NCBI GenBank assembly: GCA_903927855.1 | Contig: CAIYOL010000122.1 | Coordinates: 1-9,447, forward strand | DNA length: 9,447 nt | Direction of reading: 5' to 3' | From: an uncultured Planctomycetota bacterium | GTDB taxonomy: Bacteria > Planctomycetota > Phycisphaerae > Sedimentisphaerales > Anaerobacaceae | Shown: positions 7,474-9,447 of the stretch, piece after piece | Layout of the letters: each line of letters begins with the position of its first letter | Numbering within the stretch: position 1 is the first letter of the stretch | Program-made: the position numbers and the translations under genes | The notes under the pieces: model-generated | What the model was told of the DNA's origin: nothing | Seen by the model: the letters and a program-made list of their open reading frames with translations, nothing else | Databases searched by the model: none

Positions 7474-7489
7474 AAGGAGATGAAATTTG
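7474..7489 (+). promoter_or_regulatory. strong ribosome binding site that selects a TTG start for hpf
   Basis: AAGGAG (7474-7479) lies 7 bases before TTG (7487-7489), the in-frame start of hpf. An ATG at 7480 directly abuts the Shine-Dalgarno sequence but is in another frame and ends after seven codons, so it is too close to be used efficiently. The spacing and the HPF N-terminus (LFTISGKHI) fix the TTG as the start. Confidence 0.75.
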
Positions 7490-7807
7490 CTTTTCACGAT
7501 TAGCGGCAAACATATCGGTATAACAGAAGCCGTCAAAAAATATGCAGAGGAAAAGACATCCAGGCTTCCAAAATATTATAACAGTATCAACCAGATTGAA
7601 GTGATTATCGACGGCGAGCCGAGCAGCAAGACGAGCGTAGAGGTAATTGCGAGAGGCGAACATAGCAAGCTTTTTGTTGTTACCGAAACCGGCGTAGACA
7701 TTTATCGCTGTATTGACGCAGCTGTTCATAAACTTGAAGAACAGCTCAGAAGGAAAAAGGGCAAGGAGCGCGACAATAAACACGCGGGAGGGGCAGAGCA
7801 GGTGTAA
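7487..7807 (+). CDS. hpf: ribosome hibernation-promoting factor, short form
   Basis: Binds the 30S decoding centre of idle ribosomes when growth slows. The 106-residue protein has the beta-alpha-beta-beta-beta-alpha pattern of the RaiA/HPF fold: strand LFTISGKHI, helix ITEAVKKYAEEK, then three strands, and a final helix (DIYRCIDAAVHKLEEQLRR) with the typical IDAAV-KLE-QLR pattern. It lacks the C-terminal dimerisation domain of long HPF and ends in a basic, disordered tail. It therefore belongs with short HPF, which in E. coli forms 100S ribosomes together with RMF; no RMF is seen here. It is translated from TTG with a good Shine-Dalgarno sequence. It is followed 68 bases later by the PtsN-type gene, an arrangement like hpf-ptsN in E. 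coli. Confidence 0.93.
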   Translation: MLFTISGKHIGITEAVKKYAEEKTSRLPKYYNSINQIEVIIDGEPSSKTSVEVIARGEHSKLFVVTETGVDIYRCIDAAVHKLEEQLRRKKGKERDNKHAGGAEQV

Positions 7808-7816
7808 CTTGCACCT
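7800..7816 (+). other. small hairpin across the hpf stop codon
   Basis: AGGTGTA (7800-7806) pairs with TGCACCT (7810-7816), one pair being T-G, with a 3-base loop. It includes most of the hpf TAA stop and is followed only by TTT then GCAAT. It could be a weak attenuator or RNA-processing site between hpf and ptsN, but the T-run is too short for a convincing terminator. Confidence 0.3.
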
Positions 7817-7875
7817 TTGCAATAATATGTTTCGTGATTGTGATTTAGTCAGGCAGGGCATTTCAGGGAGATAGG

Positions 7876-8349
7876 ATGAAGTTTGCAGATTTTATTTGTT
7901 TTGAGGCGATAATTCCGGAGCTGAAAGCCAGGGACCGCAACGGTGTAATAAAGGAGCTTGTTTCAGCCCTTCATAAAGCCGGCCAGCTCGGCAAAGGAAA
8001 TTGCGAAGAAATTATTAAGGCAGTTATAAAAAGAGAAAATGAGGCAAGTACTGGCATGGGCAAGGGTGTTGCTGTGCCTCACGTGAAACATAAGTCGGTT
8101 AAAGACGTGGTTGCTACAATCGGTCAAAGCAGTGCCGGTATCGATTTTTCCTCGCTGGACAAACAGCCGGTTTATTCGGTGATACTAATAATCAGCCCTG
8201 TTGACAACCCGGACAAACATTTACAAGTAATGGAGAGCGTTTTCAAGCATCTGCAGGAAGAGAAATTCCGCAAGTTCCTCAGACAATCAAAGGAGGCCGC
8301 AGAGATTGAGGACCTTCTCAAAGAGGCCGATGAAAATCCATCTTTATAA
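7876..8349 (+). CDS. ptsN: PTS EIIA domain protein, PtsN (EIIA-Ntr)-like
   Basis: A 157-residue single-domain phosphoprotein of the mannitol/fructose/Ntr EIIA family (PTS_EIIA_2). The phosphorylation site is GVAVPH with His69, preceded by the usual E-N-E-A-S-T-G-M-G-x-G segment (residues 54-64). A later ...VILIISPVDNPDKHLQVM stretch matches the family's conserved core. There is no EIIB or EIIC domain, so it is more likely a regulator than a sugar transporter component. Targets in other bacteria include potassium transport and kinases, but none can be assigned here. CAGGGAG lies 5 bases before the ATG, a good ribosome site. The gene sits between hpf and HPr; the HPr start is 12 bases after this stop, which suggests an operon and coupled translation. 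Confidence 0.92.
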   Translation: MKFADFICFEAIIPELKARDRNGVIKELVSALHKAGQLGKGNCEEIIKAVIKRENEASTGMGKGVAVPHVKHKSVKDVVATIGQSSAGIDFSSLDKQPVYSVILIISPVDNPDKHLQVMESVFKHLQEEKFRKFLRQSKEAAEIEDLLKEADENPSL

Positions 8350-8361
8350 TAATACGAATTT

Positions 8362-8721
8362 ATGGATTTGATAGAGGGAGCACAAAGCCTGCAAATGCGG
8401 GCGAAAGAAAATACATTGGAAAAAGTGATTTATGAAACGGGAGTTGAGATAAAAAACGCGGACGGACTTCATATGCGCCCCGCGATGCAATTTGTCGATG
8501 TTGCAAACAAGTTTGAGAGCGATATTACGGTCAGCAACAATGAAAACAGTGTGGACGGCAAAAGTATTATGCAGATGAGTATGCTTGCCGCGACCTGCGG
8601 CACCAAGCTGAAAATTAAAGCGGAGGGCGCAGACGCACAACAAGCAGTCGATGCTCTGCGGGAACTCGTGGAAGAGAAGCATTTCGATGAGCCGACACCT
8701 GACGAGCGCAAAAAAGGTTAA
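8362..8721 (+). CDS. ptsH: phosphocarrier protein HPr with N-terminal extension
   Basis: Carries phosphate from enzyme I to EIIA. The active motif is DGLHMRPA, with His37 equivalent to His15 of standard HPr. Ser68, in GKSIMQMSML, is equivalent to Ser46, the site phosphorylated by HPr kinase in many bacteria. The remaining fold is typical up to the end of the last helix (ALRELVEEKHFDE), followed by a charged tail. At 119 residues it is about 30 longer than usual; some 22 extra residues precede the HPr domain. The first in-frame ATG (8362) has no clear Shine-Dalgarno sequence. A purine-rich AGAGGGAG (8373-8380) lies 14 bases before the next ATG (8395), so the true start could be there. The gene lies 12 bases after ptsN and 19 before enzyme I. 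Confidence 0.93.
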   Translation: MDLIEGAQSLQMRAKENTLEKVIYETGVEIKNADGLHMRPAMQFVDVANKFESDITVSNNENSVDGKSIMQMSMLAATCGTKLKIKAEGADAQQAVDALRELVEEKHFDEPTPDERKKG

Positions 8722-8740
8722 GATTTGGTAGAAGTTTGCG

Positions 8741-9447
8741 ATGGAAATAAAAAAAGGAGTAGCTGTTTCGCCTGGCATTGCTATTGCCAAATCGCTGATT
8801 ATCGATTCCGAAGATTATCGAATTCCTCGACGCTCCGTGAAACCGACACAGCGGATGATAGAGATTCAGCGGGCGAAGAACGCTTTCAAGGCTGCGGCCG
8901 ATGAATTAACTCAACTGGAAGCAGAGCAAAAGACAATAGAACAACGCAAAATAAAAGATATCTTTGCCGTTCATTTGAGTTTTTTGCGTGACAAAAATCT
9001 GCGGCGAAGAATAACGGATTTGATTCATTCGGAATCGGTTACCGCCGAATATGCAGTTTCGGCGACGCTGCGAGAAATTGCATCAAATTTCGCCAAAATA
9101 AAAGATGTTTACATCAGCGAACGTGCGGCAGATATTTACGATATTGAAAAACGTTTGCTCAAGCAGCTTGTCGGCGGCAAACGTGAAGACGTTGAGCGTT
9201 TGACCGAAGAGGTCGTGGTTGTTGCCCGAAACTTGAGCCCCACCCAAACTGCGGGACTTAACAAAGAGTTTGTAAAAGGCATCGCCACTGATGCCGGCGG
9301 ACGAACAAGCCATACGGCAATTGTTGCGAGGTCGCTTGGCATACCGGCAGTAGTAGCATTGGAAGATCTTACAGAGACCACCACCGGCGGGGACATCGTC
9401 ATCATCGACGGGAATCGAGGCATTGTCATTGTAAATCCTGACGATGA
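8741..9447 (+). CDS. ptsI: PTS enzyme I (PEP-protein phosphotransferase), 3' end outside window
   Basis: Takes phosphate from PEP and passes it to HPr. The window contains 235 codons from the ATG at 8741 and then runs out. The protein begins at once with the enzyme I N-terminal pattern (KGVAVSPGIAIAKS). A helical HPr-binding region follows (about residues 35-145). The swivelling phosphohistidine domain is next: LSPTQTAGL, then GGRTSHTAIVARSLGIPAV, with active His191 (His189 in E. coli). There is no N-terminal GAF domain, so it is of the EI rather than the PtsP/EI-Ntr architecture, even though it sits beside ptsN. The PEP-binding TIM-barrel domain must lie beyond the window. Only a weak ribosome site (AGAAG) precedes the ATG. 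Confidence 0.95.
   Translation, partial: MEIKKGVAVSPGIAIAKSLIIDSEDYRIPRRSVKPTQRMIEIQRAKNAFKAAADELTQLEAEQKTIEQRKIKDIFAVHLSFLRDKNLRRRITDLIHSESVTAEYAVSATLREIASNFAKIKDVYISERAADIYDIEKRLLKQLVGGKREDVERLTEEVVVVARNLSPTQTAGLNKEFVKGIATDAGGRTSHTAIVARSLGIPAVVALEDLTETTTGGDIVIIDGNRGIVIVNPDD

Noticed and set aside
8344..8790. Open frame on the - strand opposite HPr
   Set aside because: The + strand frame encodes an unmistakable HPr with His and Ser motifs; the reverse translation matches no known family.

Overview
The window is an ordinary-looking, gene-dense piece of a bacterial chromosome with moderate GC content. I see ten coding regions, two of them cut by the window edges. The mix (a DUF502 membrane protein, a UPF0104 flippase-like protein, an NfeD-like protease without its membrane domain, short HPF next to a minimal PTS) resembles a Planctomycetota genome, perhaps the Phycisphaerae. 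That placement is inferred from gene content and style only; no rRNA or marker phylogeny is available here. I found no mobile element, CRISPR array, tRNA or rRNA.

Layout. Positions 1-2537 (+ strand) hold the end of a ClpP-fold NfeD/S49-type protease gene and then a PBP4/DacB-type D-Ala-D-Ala carboxypeptidase. The 107 bases between them contain interlocking inverted repeats. Positions 2559-5480 (- strand) hold, in transcription order, hisI (phosphoribosyl-AMP cyclohydrolase), a sensorless soluble histidine kinase and a GT-C-type membrane glycosyltransferase. This group converges on dacB with only 21 bases between the stop codons. Positions 5481-5573 form a divergent promoter region with a good sigma-70-like promoter pointing right. 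Positions 5574-9447 (+ strand) hold a UPF0104/LPG-synthase-type membrane protein, a DUF502 membrane protein, short HPF, a PtsN-type EIIA, an HPr and the first 235 codons of PTS enzyme I.

How the genes fit together. The last four genes form the clearest functional unit: ribosome hibernation plus a PEP-driven phosphorelay (EI His191 -> HPr His37 -> EIIA His69). No sugar permease (EIIB/EIIC) is seen in the window. The order hpf-ptsN-HPr recalls the rpoN-hpf-ptsN-rapZ-npr region of gammaproteobacteria, but here it ends in enzyme I and lacks rpoN and rapZ. Several other genes concern the cell envelope (DacB, GT-C transferase, UPF0104, DUF502).

The most notable deviations are an S-L-G sequence where PBP4 enzymes normally have the S-x-N catalytic motif, a HPr carrying both the His phosphorylation site and the Ser46-equivalent site, and the interlocking repeats before dacB. 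I found no convincing wholly new multi-gene system.
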